Below are positions 8,231 to 17,396 of a stretch of 64,000 bases of DNA, piece after piece (positions within the stretch are counted from its first letter, which is position 1; the number at the start of each line of letters is the position of its first letter). The stretch covers positions 1,426,001 to 1,490,000 of the forward strand of contig NZ_CP022986.1 in assembly GCF_002770595.1 (NCBI RefSeq), given 5' to 3'. A program made the position numbers and the translations under genes. This DNA comes from Chryseobacterium camelliae. GTDB lineage: Bacteria; Bacteroidota; Bacteroidia; Flavobacteriales; Weeksellaceae. Under the pieces are notes generated by a model. The model saw nothing but the letters and a program-made list of their open reading frames with translations. It was not told the DNA's origin and searched no databases.

Positions 8231-8908
8231 CTAATTGGTTAGATCTTTCTCTGAAATCTTTAATATCAGACTGTCTTCTATTAAAGGCTGCGCTACAAAC
8301 TTTGCTCTACCAAAATTAAGTTTTGAAAATCTTCTTAAGTATTCTCCTTCCGGATAGTTTCCTTTTAGGACTTTATCATAAGGATAATAGTTTTGTTTAA
8401 ATTTTGATGAATAGCTTTTTTTAAACATTACCATCATCGATTTAATAACTAGATTGTATTTAATTTTTATTTTTGCTTTACCTTTTAAAAAAAATACTGA
8501 ATTTCCATCACCTTGCTTTATCTCTTTTATAACATCAGGCATACCTCTCTTAAAAAAATCATTATCTCGAATACTATCTAATTTTTTTTGATAAAATTTT
8601 GAAGATTGATCAGGTTTTATGATTGCATAGGTTGTTATTGGAAAAGAACCTTCCTTACCCCCTTGAGTAGAAAAACTTTTGTAGTTCTCATCACCAAATT
8701 CAAGTGTATTAGGAACTAAAAATACTATATCATGGTTTGTACCATTTTCAAAACTAAGATATATTTGGTTATTAGCTCTAATGTACTTTAAGCCAAAAGC
8801 GTTTTTCGCTTTTTCTTTACAACTTAAAAATAAAGTCGCTATTAATGATGTAATTACAAGTTTTTTCTTTTTAAAGTACTTTTTAAATATTGATTGTATT
8901 TTATTCAT
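8231..8908 (-). CDS. lipoprotein of unknown function
   Basis: The 225-residue sequence begins with a basic segment (Lys-rich, residues 9-17), a hydrophobic stretch and the lipobox Leu-Phe-Leu-Ser-Cys with Cys30 as the lipidated residue, followed by Lys-Glu-Lys. The mature part has an immunoglobulin-like or beta-sandwich look (Ile-Tyr-Leu-Ser-Phe-Glu-Asn-Gly-Thr, Phe-Leu-Val-Pro-Asn) but no family was recognised. Strongly AT-rich codon use compared with the metabolic genes to the right, and clustering with two other exported unknowns, suggests an accessory or acquired patch. Confidence 0.6.
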   Translation of the reverse strand: MNKIQSIFKKYFKKKKLVITSLIATLFLSCKEKAKNAFGLKYIRANNQIYLSFENGTNHDIVFLVPNTLEFGDENYKSFSTQGGKEGSFPITTYAIIKPDQSSKFYQKKLDSIRDNDFFKRGMPDVIKEIKQGDGNSVFFLKGKAKIKIKYNLVIKSMMVMFKKSYSSKFKQNYYPYDKVLKGNYPEGEYLRRFSKLNFGRAKFVAQPLIEDSLILKISEKDLTN

Positions 8909-8958
8909 AAAAAGGCACTAAACATTCTCCCTTGGGTCATTAGAAGTAAAGAAACTTT

Positions 8959-9384
8959 TTAATTTAAAAGCTTACTTTCAAATTTATCTTCAATACTCCA
9001 CCTGTTATTATTATTTTTAAAAAAATATATAACATTTGAATAACCCATAGTTTGTTTGAAGCTGATAATTTGTAATAAACAGTATTTGTTATCATTAGAA
9101 TAAACTGGTAATGAAAGCTTTGTATATTCTTTTCTATTGTTCGATATTCTATGATTTATTTTAGAAACTTTTAATACTCTTTTTTTTATTTTTACATTTT
9201 TAGAAAAATTATACTTTTTTAAAAATATATCATCAAATTCAGATAAAACTTCTGTTTCTGAAATTGGTTCTTGATATACATTAATAAGTGAAATCTTATC
9301 TTTATTAATGAAATTATTAATAAAAACTTCATCATTTTTACATGATAATAAGAATAGCAGTGCAAAAATTGAAAATATACGCAT
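8959..9384 (-). CDS. small lipoprotein of unknown function
   Basis: A 141-residue lipoprotein: short signal with lipobox Leu-Leu-Ser-Cys (Cys15) followed by Lys-Asn-Asp-Glu. The mature part is Asn/Lys/Ile-rich with a C-terminal Tyr-Phe-Phe-Lys-Asn-Asn-Asn-Asn-Arg-Trp strand-turn. No family recognised. It starts two bases after the stop of the degraded frame at 9387-9632, so the two once formed an operon. Confidence 0.55.
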   Translation of the reverse strand: MRIFSIFALLFLLSCKNDEVFINNFINKDKISLINVYQEPISETEVLSEFDDIFLKKYNFSKNVKIKKRVLKVSKINHRISNNRKEYTKLSLPVYSNDNKYCLLQIISFKQTMGYSNVIYFFKNNNNRWSIEDKFESKLLN

Positions 9385-9386
9385 AA

Positions 9387-9632
9387 TTATTTAAAATTAA
9401 TATTTATTTTTTTATCAGTACCTTGTAGTAACCTCCAAATCTTTTCATTTCCCATTTGATAGTTAAAACTATTAAAAACTTCCTAGGGACAGAACTTTAA
9501 TATTATTCCAACCATACTATGTGCATAGAACTCAGTAATACTTGAAGCTTCTGTAGCACCATATCTTATAGTCCATGTTTTAAATATGCCTGTAGCAGAA
9601 TGGATTGAATGTAGCCTAATGCTGTTCTCATT
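9387..9632 (-). pseudogene. gene remnant with in-frame TAG codons
   Basis: One reading frame runs for 82 codons on the minus strand with a single internal TAG at 9483-9485 and another TAG at 9633-9635 just before it. The conceptual sequence looks like real protein (Gly-Ile-Phe-Lys-Thr-Trp-Thr-Ile-Arg-Tyr-Gly, then Glu-Phe-Tyr-Ala-His-Ser-Met-Val-Gly-Ile, and after the TAG a Phe-Asn-Tyr-Gln-Met-Gly segment). No start codon or 5' part is present: the HMG-CoA synthase terminator lies upstream. Best read as the 3' end of a deleted gene. Family not recognised. Confidence 0.45.
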
Positions 9633-9668
9633 CTATATACAGAAACTAAATTAATAATAATCGACAAA

Positions 9669-9693
9669 AAACACTCCTGAATTAGAAGTGTTT
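9669..9693 (-). terminator. intrinsic terminator after HMG-CoA synthase
   Basis: On the minus strand AAACACTTCT and AGGAGTGTTT pair (one mismatch) around a five-base loop and are followed by TTT. It lies 20 bp past the stop codon at 9715. Confidence 0.7.
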
Positions 9694-9714
9694 AACTAGC
9701 ATTACCAATAAATT

Positions 9715-11046
9715 TTATTGCCTGTACCCATAATACCGCGCCCCCTTCAGCACAGGATCATCATATTCCACCAACTGCAATCCAAAACCCTTATAATCCG
9801 GGTTCACAGACTGGTCAAGCTGCTTCCTGTGAAGCTTTTCGTAAATGTTGAAATCAATGGCAGTACGTTGTTTTAAATGGTTAAACAGATTCCATTTTGA
9901 AACAGTATTCTTCCAGTTTTTTGAGACCGTCCCGGCAAAGACTTTTGATTTTGATCCGCTTCCGTAGCCTAGGAAACCGATTTCCTTTCCGGCAAGCTCT
10001 TCATGTTCATCAAACGAGGTCTGTAAGGCCGAGAGAAGAGCCATGAAAATGGAGGCCGTATACATATTCCCTATTTCAGACGAAGCCCGCTGTGATTTTT
10101 CTATCTTATCACTGATCAATTGAAGGTAACCTTCAGATTTTGCCACCGTTTTCTGTTCTTCAGGCGTGCTGTAGGATAAGCCGTTCTCCATGCTGTAAAT
10201 TTCCGTGAAGACCCTTTTCCCGTGGAACGCATAGGGAAGGTGGAAAATCAGGTATTTCCAGTTCTCATAGGGTTTTTGTTTACCGGAAATCTCCTGGTAA
10301 TGCTGGTAAGCTTCCCTGATCCGGTCCTGGTAGCACTGGTTGGAATACTGTCCGTCAAAAACGGGTTCATCCGTAAAAACTTCTATGGCATCCGGAAAAG
10401 TCTCCGGTGCATTGCTTAGGTGTTCTTTCCGGAAATAGCGTCTCGGCTTGAAAAAATCAAATACACTTTCGGTTGCGACTCCCCACTGATTATCAATTTC
10501 AATAAGATCAGACTTTGAAGAAATGAGAAGAGCAACCGCTCCGCCGCCCTGTGTATATTCTCCGGAAGAAGCCAGTTCATATTTGGCATAATCGCTGGCA
10601 ATCACTACCGCTTTCTGTTCCGGGTTAGCACGTACAAAATCAAGGGAATTGTGTAAAGCGTCCACAGCGCCGATACAGGCAAATGTCATATCCACCACAT
10701 CGCAGTTCCTGAAACACCGTTCACCGAATTCATCCTGAAGCACCTCCTCTACCATCTGCATGGCATAAGAAGCAGTAGGTTTTGCAGCATCAAGGGCACT
10801 TTCTGTTCCCAGGTAAATCCTTGTGATCTCTTTCGGGTTGATCTTATGATCCCTGATCAGCCTCAACAAAGCTTCTGCAGCAAAAGTAGCGGCGTCCTCA
10901 TGAACATCGGGTAACGCCATTTTATGCAATCCTAGCCCCTTTTCAAGCTTTGCAGGTTCAATTCCTCTTTTTTCTGCCAGTTCTTTAATATCAAGATAAA
11001 GTGACGGCACATAATAAGCCGCCGCTTCAATTCCAAAAGTCATCAT
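9715..11046 (-). CDS. hydroxymethylglutaryl-CoA synthase family protein
   Basis: This 443-residue thiolase-fold enzyme condenses acetyl-CoA with acetoacetyl-CoA to HMG-CoA, the entry step of the mevalonate pathway that several flavobacteria use for isoprenoids. Catalytic residues can be placed: Glu82 in Gly-Thr-Glu-Ser, the acyl-carrying Cys124 in Thr-Phe-Ala-Cys-Ile-Gly, and His269 in Phe-His-Leu-Pro-Tyr. The Gly-Glu-Tyr-Thr-Gln-Gly-Gly-Gly-Ala-Val-Ala segment is also family-typical. Met1 and Met2 are both possible starts. It stands alone with its own terminator. It should supply the polyprenyl synthetase at 58735 and the polyprenyl-using operon at 33874-37393, though not by operon linkage. 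Confidence 0.9.
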   Translation of the reverse strand: MMTFGIEAAAYYVPSLYLDIKELAEKRGIEPAKLEKGLGLHKMALPDVHEDAATFAAEALLRLIRDHKINPKEITRIYLGTESALDAAKPTASYAMQMVEEVLQDEFGERCFRNCDVVDMTFACIGAVDALHNSLDFVRANPEQKAVVIASDYAKYELASSGEYTQGGGAVALLISSKSDLIEIDNQWGVATESVFDFFKPRRYFRKEHLSNAPETFPDAIEVFTDEPVFDGQYSNQCYQDRIREAYQHYQEISGKQKPYENWKYLIFHLPYAFHGKRVFTEIYSMENGLSYSTPEEQKTVAKSEGYLQLISDKIEKSQRASSEIGNMYTASIFMALLSALQTSFDEHEELAGKEIGFLGYGSGSKSKVFAGTVSKNWKNTVSKWNLFNHLKQRTAIDFNIYEKLHRKQLDQSVNPDYKGFGLQLVEYDDPVLKGARYYGYRQ

Positions 11047-11250
11047 TCCTTAAATTTTATACGAATTTAAAAAATGTAAACGTTTAACCGGCTATGATAT
11101 TTAACAGATTGGAAAATTTTAAGGGTTAATTTAAAACATCTTTCATCTGGAAAAAGCATCTTACAGGAGCTTCATCAAACCATATTTATAAAATGCATAA
11201 GCAAGACTTTATTATCACTCCGGTATTGATTGCCGACTCTCATCAATAAA

Positions 11251-11276
11251 GAAGCACTCCTTTTCAGAAGTGCTTC
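11251..11276 (-). terminator. intrinsic terminator after M1 aminopeptidase
   Basis: GAAGCACT and AGTGCTTC form an 8-bp stem around a ten-base loop; on the minus strand it is followed by TTTATT. It lies 16 bp past the stop codon at 11292. Confidence 0.65.
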
Positions 11277-11291
11277 AGGTATTGTTTTCAG

Positions 11292-13805
11292 CTATTTAAA
11301 ATCTGCAATTGCCTTGTTGATAAGGTCAATCTGCTTATTGATGCCGGATGCATTCTGCGGATTCTGCTTCAGCAGTTCCATCTTTTTATTCAGACCATCT
11401 TTGAGCATCTGGGAAATCATCATCTTTACCTGCGGGTTATCACCCATCTGGCCTTTGGCCTGGCCCAGGATTTTGGTAATGCTTTCCGTCGCTTTCAGGT
11501 TATCGGAAGCCATGATCCAGTTGTAGCCTTCTTCCGCCACTTTACCCAGTTCAGGATTCTGGAATTTAATGAACGGATAGAATGCAGCATATTGTGCAAT
11601 ATTCGGCATCTGAGAAGTAACTTTATTTTTAACGATAACCGGAAGTAAGGCTTCCATCATACTTTCCGGAGCCCCTTCCAGGTCAATTTTATCGGCAAGT
11701 GCACCGGCTCTTGAAGGATCAATACCGATAATGGCGGCTACTGAACTCCCTTTTACGGCATTGGAAACGGCATTCACTCCTTTTTCAAAAACAGGAAGGT
11801 ACTTTTTATCCTTGGTCTTTGCCAAGGCCGCAATAGCCGCAGCCTGTACGAGTGTTTTAGGATCGTTTGTGGCTAATTTTTCAACCTCTGCACCCATCGC
11901 CTTCATTTGTTCTGCATTGGAAAGGTCCATCAGCTGAAGCGCTTTGATCCTGGTCCTGAAGAACGGATCTTTTAGGGCTGCCGAAAGCAATTTTGTCGCT
12001 GCCGGATTTTTGCCCACCTGATCTTTGATTCCATTCAGCGCGTTGTACCTGCTCTTGAATTCTTTTGATCCCTGGAATTGCATCAGATACTGTTCCGGTG
12101 TTTTGGTGTCTGTAATATCAGCCAGCAATACACCGTCTGCATTGATGTTGACCAGATCGGCATTTTTAGAAACGTCAAAACTGAAGGTGTTTTTTGCCTG
12201 CGCATTGACCCAGACATTGTATCTTTTCGGTTTTCCGTTATCGTATACATCAATCGCAAGCGGGAACTGGAACGGCTCATCCTGCGTCTGTTCGATACTT
12301 ACCGCCACCTGTTTTTTCACCGGCTCAAAAGTGTAGGAATATTTGATCTTCGGATTTCCGCTTCCGAAATACCACTGGTTGAAGAACCAGTTCAGGTCTT
12401 TTCCTGAAACTTTCTCAAAAGACAGCCTGAGCTGATGCGCTTCCGCATTCTGATATTCATTAGTCTTCAGGTAATCCTGCATACCGGCAAAGAAAGCATC
12501 ATCCCCGAGGTAATTTCTCAGCATATGAAGGATTCCGCCGCCTTTCTGGTAGGTTACAAGGTCAAAAACATCTTCACGGGAATCATAATTGAACCTCACC
12601 AGGTTTTTTTTGAAATCTGCCGGATTGTGGATGTACATATTGACATCCGTCATCTGATGGTAGTCGGCCTGGTCTTTTCCGTATTTGTATTCATTCCACA
12701 AGTACTCGGAATAGTTGGCAAAAGATTCGTTTACGGTAAGATTGCTCCAGCTTTCCGCCGTTACCAGGTCACCGAACCAATGATGGAACAGTTCGTGGGC
12801 AATGGTATCTTCCCAGGCATTTTCATCGATAAGCTGTCCCGGTTTTTGCAGAACTCCGCTACCATGAAGCGTTGCCGTTGTATTTTCCATGGCACCGCTT
12901 ACATAATCCCTTCCTGAAATCTGGGCATATTTTGCCCACGGATAATCATAGCCCATCCTTTTGGAAAAGAATTCGATCATTTCCGGAGTGTTGCCGTAAA
13001 TCTGTTTTGCATACGGCTCATATTCTTTCTCGATATAATAATCTACGGGAATATTCCTCCATTTATCCTTTACAATCGCATATTCGCCTACGCCCATGAA
13101 GAACAGGTAGGTTGAATGCCTCTTATCCATCACCCAGTGGTCGGTCCGTAACCCGTCTGATTCTTTTTTTGAATCCTTTAAAATCCCGTTGGAAAGGGTT
13201 ACGTATTTATCCGGTACCGTCATATAGATTTCCTGCGTGGTTTTCTGGTTGGGCTTGTCAATGGTCGGGAACCAGGCAGATGAAGATTCAGTTTCACCCT
13301 GGGTCCAGATCTGGGTAGGCTTATCCGCCTCTTTACCCTGTGCGTTGATGAAGTACAGGCCTTTTGCATCGTTGATGGCAGCGCTTCCCTGCTGCTTAAC
13401 TTCATTCGGACGGGCTGTATATTTGATGTATACGGTGTAATCCTGATTCCTCTGATAGGTTTTATCCAGCATGACCTTCAACATATCATCCTTGTACTCA
13501 TACTTGAGAGGGGATTTTTTACCGTTGTTGTCCAAAGCCACTTCATGGATAAGCATTCCTTTGGCATCGAGGGTGAGCTCATTGGTCGGATAAAAGAAAG
13601 GCGAAGCGGTTAACCACTCTTCACCGCTCATCTGCTCCTTCTGATAATCAAAATTTACTTTAAGCTTGGTATGTTTAAGTTCCGTAACCTTGGTATGGGT
13701 AGCCCGGTACACCTTTTCCCTCCCGGAAGTTTCGGTTTGCGCGTACAGCTGGGAAGAAAAGAACATCCCGCTCAGTACTACAATGGATAAAATCGCTTTT
13801 TTCAT
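11292..13805 (-). CDS. exported M1 family metallopeptidase (aminopeptidase)
   Basis: An 837-residue protein with a signal peptide (cleavage after Leu-Tyr-Ala near residue 22), an M1 beta-sandwich, and the catalytic domain: Gly-Ala-Met-Glu-Asn at 304-308, zinc motif HELFH at 337-341 and the third zinc ligand Glu360 exactly 18 residues later. The C-terminal third (about 560-837) is an alpha-helical, HEAT-like solenoid, as in aminopeptidase N-type enzymes. It removes N-terminal residues from peptides in the periplasm or at the outer surface. The gene starts immediately after the stop of the 76-residue ORF and lies downstream of a serine hydrolase, consistent with one transcript. Confidence 0.92.
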   Translation of the reverse strand: MKKAILSIVVLSGMFFSSQLYAQTETSGREKVYRATHTKVTELKHTKLKVNFDYQKEQMSGEEWLTASPFFYPTNELTLDAKGMLIHEVALDNNGKKSPLKYEYKDDMLKVMLDKTYQRNQDYTVYIKYTARPNEVKQQGSAAINDAKGLYFINAQGKEADKPTQIWTQGETESSSAWFPTIDKPNQKTTQEIYMTVPDKYVTLSNGILKDSKKESDGLRTDHWVMDKRHSTYLFFMGVGEYAIVKDKWRNIPVDYYIEKEYEPYAKQIYGNTPEMIEFFSKRMGYDYPWAKYAQISGRDYVSGAMENTTATLHGSGVLQKPGQLIDENAWEDTIAHELFHHWFGDLVTAESWSNLTVNESFANYSEYLWNEYKYGKDQADYHQMTDVNMYIHNPADFKKNLVRFNYDSREDVFDLVTYQKGGGILHMLRNYLGDDAFFAGMQDYLKTNEYQNAEAHQLRLSFEKVSGKDLNWFFNQWYFGSGNPKIKYSYTFEPVKKQVAVSIEQTQDEPFQFPLAIDVYDNGKPKRYNVWVNAQAKNTFSFDVSKNADLVNINADGVLLADITDTKTPEQYLMQFQGSKEFKSRYNALNGIKDQVGKNPAATKLLSAALKDPFFRTRIKALQLMDLSNAEQMKAMGAEVEKLATNDPKTLVQAAAIAALAKTKDKKYLPVFEKGVNAVSNAVKGSSVAAIIGIDPSRAGALADKIDLEGAPESMMEALLPVIVKNKVTSQMPNIAQYAAFYPFIKFQNPELGKVAEEGYNWIMASDNLKATESITKILGQAKGQMGDNPQVKMMISQMLKDGLNKKMELLKQNPQNASGINKQIDLINKAIADFK

Positions 13806-14036
13806 TTATTGTTTAGCATTATTTTTTGTTAGAATATCGAAAATATCATTCACCAGGGTTTCATAATCGCCTTTCTTCAGCTGTTCCTTGGTCTTGGCAA
13901 ACGCTTTTTTAAGCTCGCTTTCGGGATTTTCATCATCGATGATCTCCGCCGAACTTACGCCTTTCAATTGTAAAATGGTATTTTTCAGAGCTTCAAGGTC
14001 AGCCGTATTCTCGGTATTGATTTTTAAGTATTTCAT
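13806..14036 (-). CDS. small hypothetical protein
   Basis: A 76-residue acidic/basic protein whose first 35 residues read as beta-alpha-beta (Lys-Tyr-Leu-Lys-Ile, a helix with Leu-Lys-Gly-Val, then Ser-Ala-Glu-Ile-Ile-Asp-Asp), followed by a Lys/Glu-rich helix. It resembles small heavy-metal-associated-like or antitoxin-like folds only loosely, so no function is given. Its stop codon touches the ATG of the M1 peptidase and it starts two bases after the serine hydrolase stop, so the three genes are probably co-transcribed. Confidence 0.6.
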   Translation of the reverse strand: MKYLKINTENTADLEALKNTILQLKGVSSAEIIDDENPESELKKAFAKTKEQLKKGDYETLVNDIFDILTKNNAKQ

Positions 14037-14038
14037 AT

Positions 14039-15358
14039 TTATTCTTTCGTAAAAGTGGTTTTAACGCCTCTCTGAATAATATCAAACTGCTTTTTTTCAG
14101 GATTGAAGTTAATGACGATGCCTGCCATATCATATTTAAAACTGGTTTCGGAAGTAGCATCCAGAGGAAAAGCGCTCTGTCCGGTTGCCTGCGCCATCAG
14201 CACTTTATCCTGAATAAAGATATTGATTTTCAGCGGAACAGCGGGGCTTGCATAATTTCCGGTCAGTTTCTGCAGTTCAGCTTCAGGAATCTGTATCACG
14301 GCGAAGCTTGGTATGGTAAAATCCTTTCCTGTAGCCGCCGACATCATTTTATCAAAAATTTCATCTGTATCTATACTGGACTGATTGACCACATAACTTG
14401 CGGCAATTTTAAGGTCAGGGAAATAATATACGGCTGAACGGAAGCCATCAATACCGCCGTTGTGGCCAAAGCCGGAACTTTGATCATACGTCAGCTTGAT
14501 CAGACCATATCCATAGTTGTCTTCAAAGCTTTTCATTTTATCCAGACTTGCCTTTTTAATCAGCTTTCCCTGCTCCAGTCCCATGATAAACTCCAGCAGC
14601 TCAGAAGGTGTTGACACCATGTTCCCGGCACCTCCCGGAATACTCATATCGGTTTCCGGCATTTTCCTGTATCTTCCTTCTATATATTCATAAGATTCAG
14701 CCTGATTTTTTGAAGGGTCAATAGCACCTCCCACCTTTGTTAAAGTCAGTTTCAGCGGCCGGGTAACTTTAGTACTGATCAGCTCTGCATACGATGTTTT
14801 GTATATTTGCTCTAAGATCAGGCCTAACAAGATGTAGTTGGAATTGCTGTATTCAAACTTGGAACCCGGTTCAAAATCGCTGGCGTATTTTTTTATGATG
14901 CCAACAAGATCAGCTGGCTTTTGGGATTTAGTATAATACTGCATATATTCAGGCTCATCCGTCAGGTTATGGATACCGGATCTGTGCTGCAGCAGATGCT
15001 CAATGGTAATCCTGCCTGCATTGGCAATTTCAGGATAAAAGTCAGATAGTTTCCGATCCAGTGATATCTTCTTTTCCTCCACCGCTTTCATAACCAGTAC
15101 AGCGGTAAAGGTTTTACTGATGGACCCGATCCTGTACTGTGTATTCATGTTGGCATTCTGCTGGCGTTCTACATCAGAAAAGCCTACCACCTTTACAAAC
15201 TTTGCCTGGCTTTTATCTGCAAAAGCAAAGCTTCCCATCACTTTATGGTGCAGATATAAGGAATCCAGATAGTTTCCGAGTTTTTCCTTTACTGTATGCT
15301 GGGAAAAGGCAGTACCGGAAAGACCTATGGCAGAAAGAAGAAGTATCTTTTTAAGCAT
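14039..15358 (-). CDS. exported serine hydrolase (class C beta-lactamase-like)
   Basis: The 439-residue protein has a signal peptide (Ala-Phe-Ser-Gln at 17-20) and a penicillin-binding-protein-type domain: Ser-x-x-Lys at 79-82 with Ser79 as nucleophile, Tyr-Ser-Asn at 170-172, and His-Asn-Gly at 299-301 in place of Lys-Thr-Gly. A small beta-rich C-terminal domain follows (about 345-439), as in esterase-like members. Such proteins act as D-aminopeptidases, carboxypeptidases or esterases in the periplasm; true beta-lactamase activity is not implied. It leads the 76-residue ORF and M1 peptidase. Confidence 0.88.
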   Translation of the reverse strand: MLKKILLLSAIGLSGTAFSQHTVKEKLGNYLDSLYLHHKVMGSFAFADKSQAKFVKVVGFSDVERQQNANMNTQYRIGSISKTFTAVLVMKAVEEKKISLDRKLSDFYPEIANAGRITIEHLLQHRSGIHNLTDEPEYMQYYTKSQKPADLVGIIKKYASDFEPGSKFEYSNSNYILLGLILEQIYKTSYAELISTKVTRPLKLTLTKVGGAIDPSKNQAESYEYIEGRYRKMPETDMSIPGGAGNMVSTPSELLEFIMGLEQGKLIKKASLDKMKSFEDNYGYGLIKLTYDQSSGFGHNGGIDGFRSAVYYFPDLKIAASYVVNQSSIDTDEIFDKMMSAATGKDFTIPSFAVIQIPEAELQKLTGNYASPAVPLKINIFIQDKVLMAQATGQSAFPLDATSETSFKYDMAGIVINFNPEKKQFDIIQRGVKTTFTKE

Positions 15359-15516
15359 GCTGATTATTTTACCGATAAGTTAAAAAATTCCAAGAGATGT
15401 TACAGAAGGAATACAATCTCCGGCTTTGAACTCTTATCATTTTTCCCAAAAACAGTTTTTAATTTCCTGAAGTTCCATCAACAGCGTTGATTTCTTATTC
15501 ATTTTAAATCATCCGT

Positions 15517-16461
15517 TTATGGAAGGCTGATCTTTTTGCCCTGTTCGGGAAAAACATACTGTACTTTCAGCATATTATTCTCCAACAATTCCTTTCTGAT
15601 GATTTCGGGATTATCTTTCGTCGGTTTTCTGTGGGTGACGACAATGGTAAGTCCTTCAAGGGAAGTATATCCGAGTTTTTCTTTCAGCTGAGTCAGCTCT
15701 TCAGTCAGAAGCTTTGGAGTAAGATGCCCGAACAGCAGATGTTCCGGCTGGCTATTCGGGAAAGAAACCTCGATCATGATCGTATTCAACTGTTTCTTTT
15801 TAATAAGGGGCGCTATGGACGACCAAAGATGAGCGAGATGATCAGACTTTTCAATACGGTCTGCTCCCGTGTCGCCGAGATACAGTATATAATGGTCTTC
15901 TTTTCTCACCAGTGCAGCGCTGCTCTTATAAGGATTAACGTGGCTCAGCTCGTATCCTGTTATCGAAAATGGCGTCTCAGATACTAAAATTTCCGTTTCT
16001 TCCTTCAGCTCATTATAGTGGTATTTTCCAAGCACTGGTTTCTGCCCCTGGTCGGCGAAGTTGACCCAGGTATCCGATATAAAATAATGGTCCTGTAGGA
16101 TCCGGATAACCGGATCTATGGCAAATATATTCTTTTTGGAATCGGCCGGCGAATTGATAATCAGTCCTGACAGATGATCCAGGTGTCCATGTGAGATAAA
16201 ATATCCCTTAATCTGGTCTTTTAACACCGATTCTGCTGATCCGTCAAGGCTTTTCAGCTGAAGGGCTTTCCGGATACCGGCATTGACCGTTCCTGCATCA
16301 AGGCATAAGAAGGAATGTCCTTCAGGAGCACCCAGCAGATATGCTGACAGGTTATCTTCCTGTTCGCCGCCATAGATTCCCAGTGGTACAACATCAAAAT
16401 TTTGTGCATAGCCAATGATACTGAATAAAAGTGCCAGTAAAGAAAGTTTGATCTTTTTCAT
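15517..16461 (-). CDS. exported class II 3',5'-cyclic-nucleotide phosphodiesterase
   Basis: A signal peptide (cleavage after Gly-Tyr-Ala near 19) precedes a metallo-beta-lactamase-fold domain of about 290 residues. The metal motif His-Gly-His-Leu-Asp-His at 91-96 followed by Leu-Ser-Gly is the class II cyclic-nucleotide phosphodiesterase signature (PF02112), and further ligands appear in Leu-Gly-Asp-Thr-Gly and Phe-Gly-His-Leu-Thr. The family hydrolyses cAMP or cGMP; periplasmic members such as Vibrio CpdP degrade external cAMP. A role in scavenging extracellular cyclic nucleotides is inference. The thymidylate synthase gene is 23 bp upstream on the same strand. Confidence 0.82.
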   Translation of the reverse strand: MKKIKLSLLALLFSIIGYAQNFDVVPLGIYGGEQEDNLSAYLLGAPEGHSFLCLDAGTVNAGIRKALQLKSLDGSAESVLKDQIKGYFISHGHLDHLSGLIINSPADSKKNIFAIDPVIRILQDHYFISDTWVNFADQGQKPVLGKYHYNELKEETEILVSETPFSITGYELSHVNPYKSSAALVRKEDHYILYLGDTGADRIEKSDHLAHLWSSIAPLIKKKQLNTIMIEVSFPNSQPEHLLFGHLTPKLLTEELTQLKEKLGYTSLEGLTIVVTHRKPTKDNPEIIRKELLENNMLKVQYVFPEQGKKISLP

Positions 16462-16484
16462 AATTATCCTGCGGTAATAATCTT

Positions 16485-17279
16485 CTATATGGCTACCGGT
16501 GCTTTGATCCCCGGATGCGGGTCATAGTTTTCCAGGGTGAAGTCTTCGAAATCGAAATCAAAGATATCCTTGATTTCAGGATTAAGCTTCATGGTCGGAA
16601 GCGGCCTCGTTTCTCTGGAGAGCTGCTTATGAACCTGCTCAAAGTGGTTGTTATAAATATGGACATCCCCGAAGCTGTGTACATAATCGCCCACCTCAAG
16701 CCCGCACACCTGTGCTACCATCATCAGCAGTAAAGCATAGCTGGCAATATTGAACGGAACGCCGAGAAACACATCGGCACTCCTCTGGTACAGCTGTAAG
16801 GATAATTTTCCGTCTGCCACATAAAACTGGAATAAAGCATGGCATGGAGCCAGAGCCATATTAGGAATTTCGGCAACATTCCATGCGGAAACAATCAGCC
16901 TCCTGGAATCCGGATTTTTTTTAATCTGGTCAATCACTTCGGTAATCTGGTCCACTACTTTTCCGTCTGCACCGTTCCAGCTTCTCCATTGCGCGCCGTA
17001 AACCGGACCTAAATCACCGTTTTCATCGGCCCATTCATCCCAGATGGACACGCCGTGGTCATTCAGGTACCTGATATTCGTATCTCCTTTCAGAAACCAC
17101 AGCAACTCATAAATGATGGATTTGAGGTGGACTTTTTTAGTGGTTACCAGCGGAAACCCTTCAGAAAGGTCATATCTCAGCTGATACCCGAAAACGCTTC
17201 TCGTACCGGTACCGGTACGGTCGGTCTTATCAGTTCCGTGGTCTAAAATATGCTGTAGGAGGTCTAGGTAGTTTTGCAT
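16485..17279 (-). CDS. thyA: thymidylate synthase
   Basis: At 264 residues this has exactly the length of E. coli ThyA. The active-site cysteine is Cys146 in Leu-Ala-Pro-Cys-His-Ala-Leu-Phe-Gln, with the Arg-Arg pair at 126-127 and Asp-Arg-Thr-Gly-Thr-Gly-Thr at 20-26 of the phosphate and folate region. It converts dUMP to dTMP using methylene-tetrahydrofolate. The phosphodiesterase gene follows closely. Confidence 0.97.
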   Translation of the reverse strand: MQNYLDLLQHILDHGTDKTDRTGTGTRSVFGYQLRYDLSEGFPLVTTKKVHLKSIIYELLWFLKGDTNIRYLNDHGVSIWDEWADENGDLGPVYGAQWRSWNGADGKVVDQITEVIDQIKKNPDSRRLIVSAWNVAEIPNMALAPCHALFQFYVADGKLSLQLYQRSADVFLGVPFNIASYALLLMMVAQVCGLEVGDYVHSFGDVHIYNNHFEQVHKQLSRETRPLPTMKLNPEIKDIFDFDFEDFTLENYDPHPGIKAPVAI

Positions 17280-17348
17280 TCCGAAGGGTTTTTATGCCTC
17301 AAATTTAGAAAAAATATACGGCATTTTCCGGTATAGGAAGACATAAAA

Positions 17349-17372
17349 AAAGCATCCTGTTTGGAATGCTTT
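17349..17372 (-). terminator. intrinsic terminator after the SDR gene
   Basis: AAAGCAT and ATGCTTT pair, with CC/GG extending the stem inward, and a T-run follows on the minus strand. It sits between the SDR and thyA genes. Confidence 0.7.
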
Positions 17373-17396
17373 GTATTTCTAGACATTATCCGTGAT

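Noticed and set aside
14039..15358. Beta-lactamase resistance gene
   Set aside because: The SxxK/YxN/HxG pattern with a C-terminal beta domain fits esterase or peptidase-type serine hydrolases; resistance cannot be claimed.
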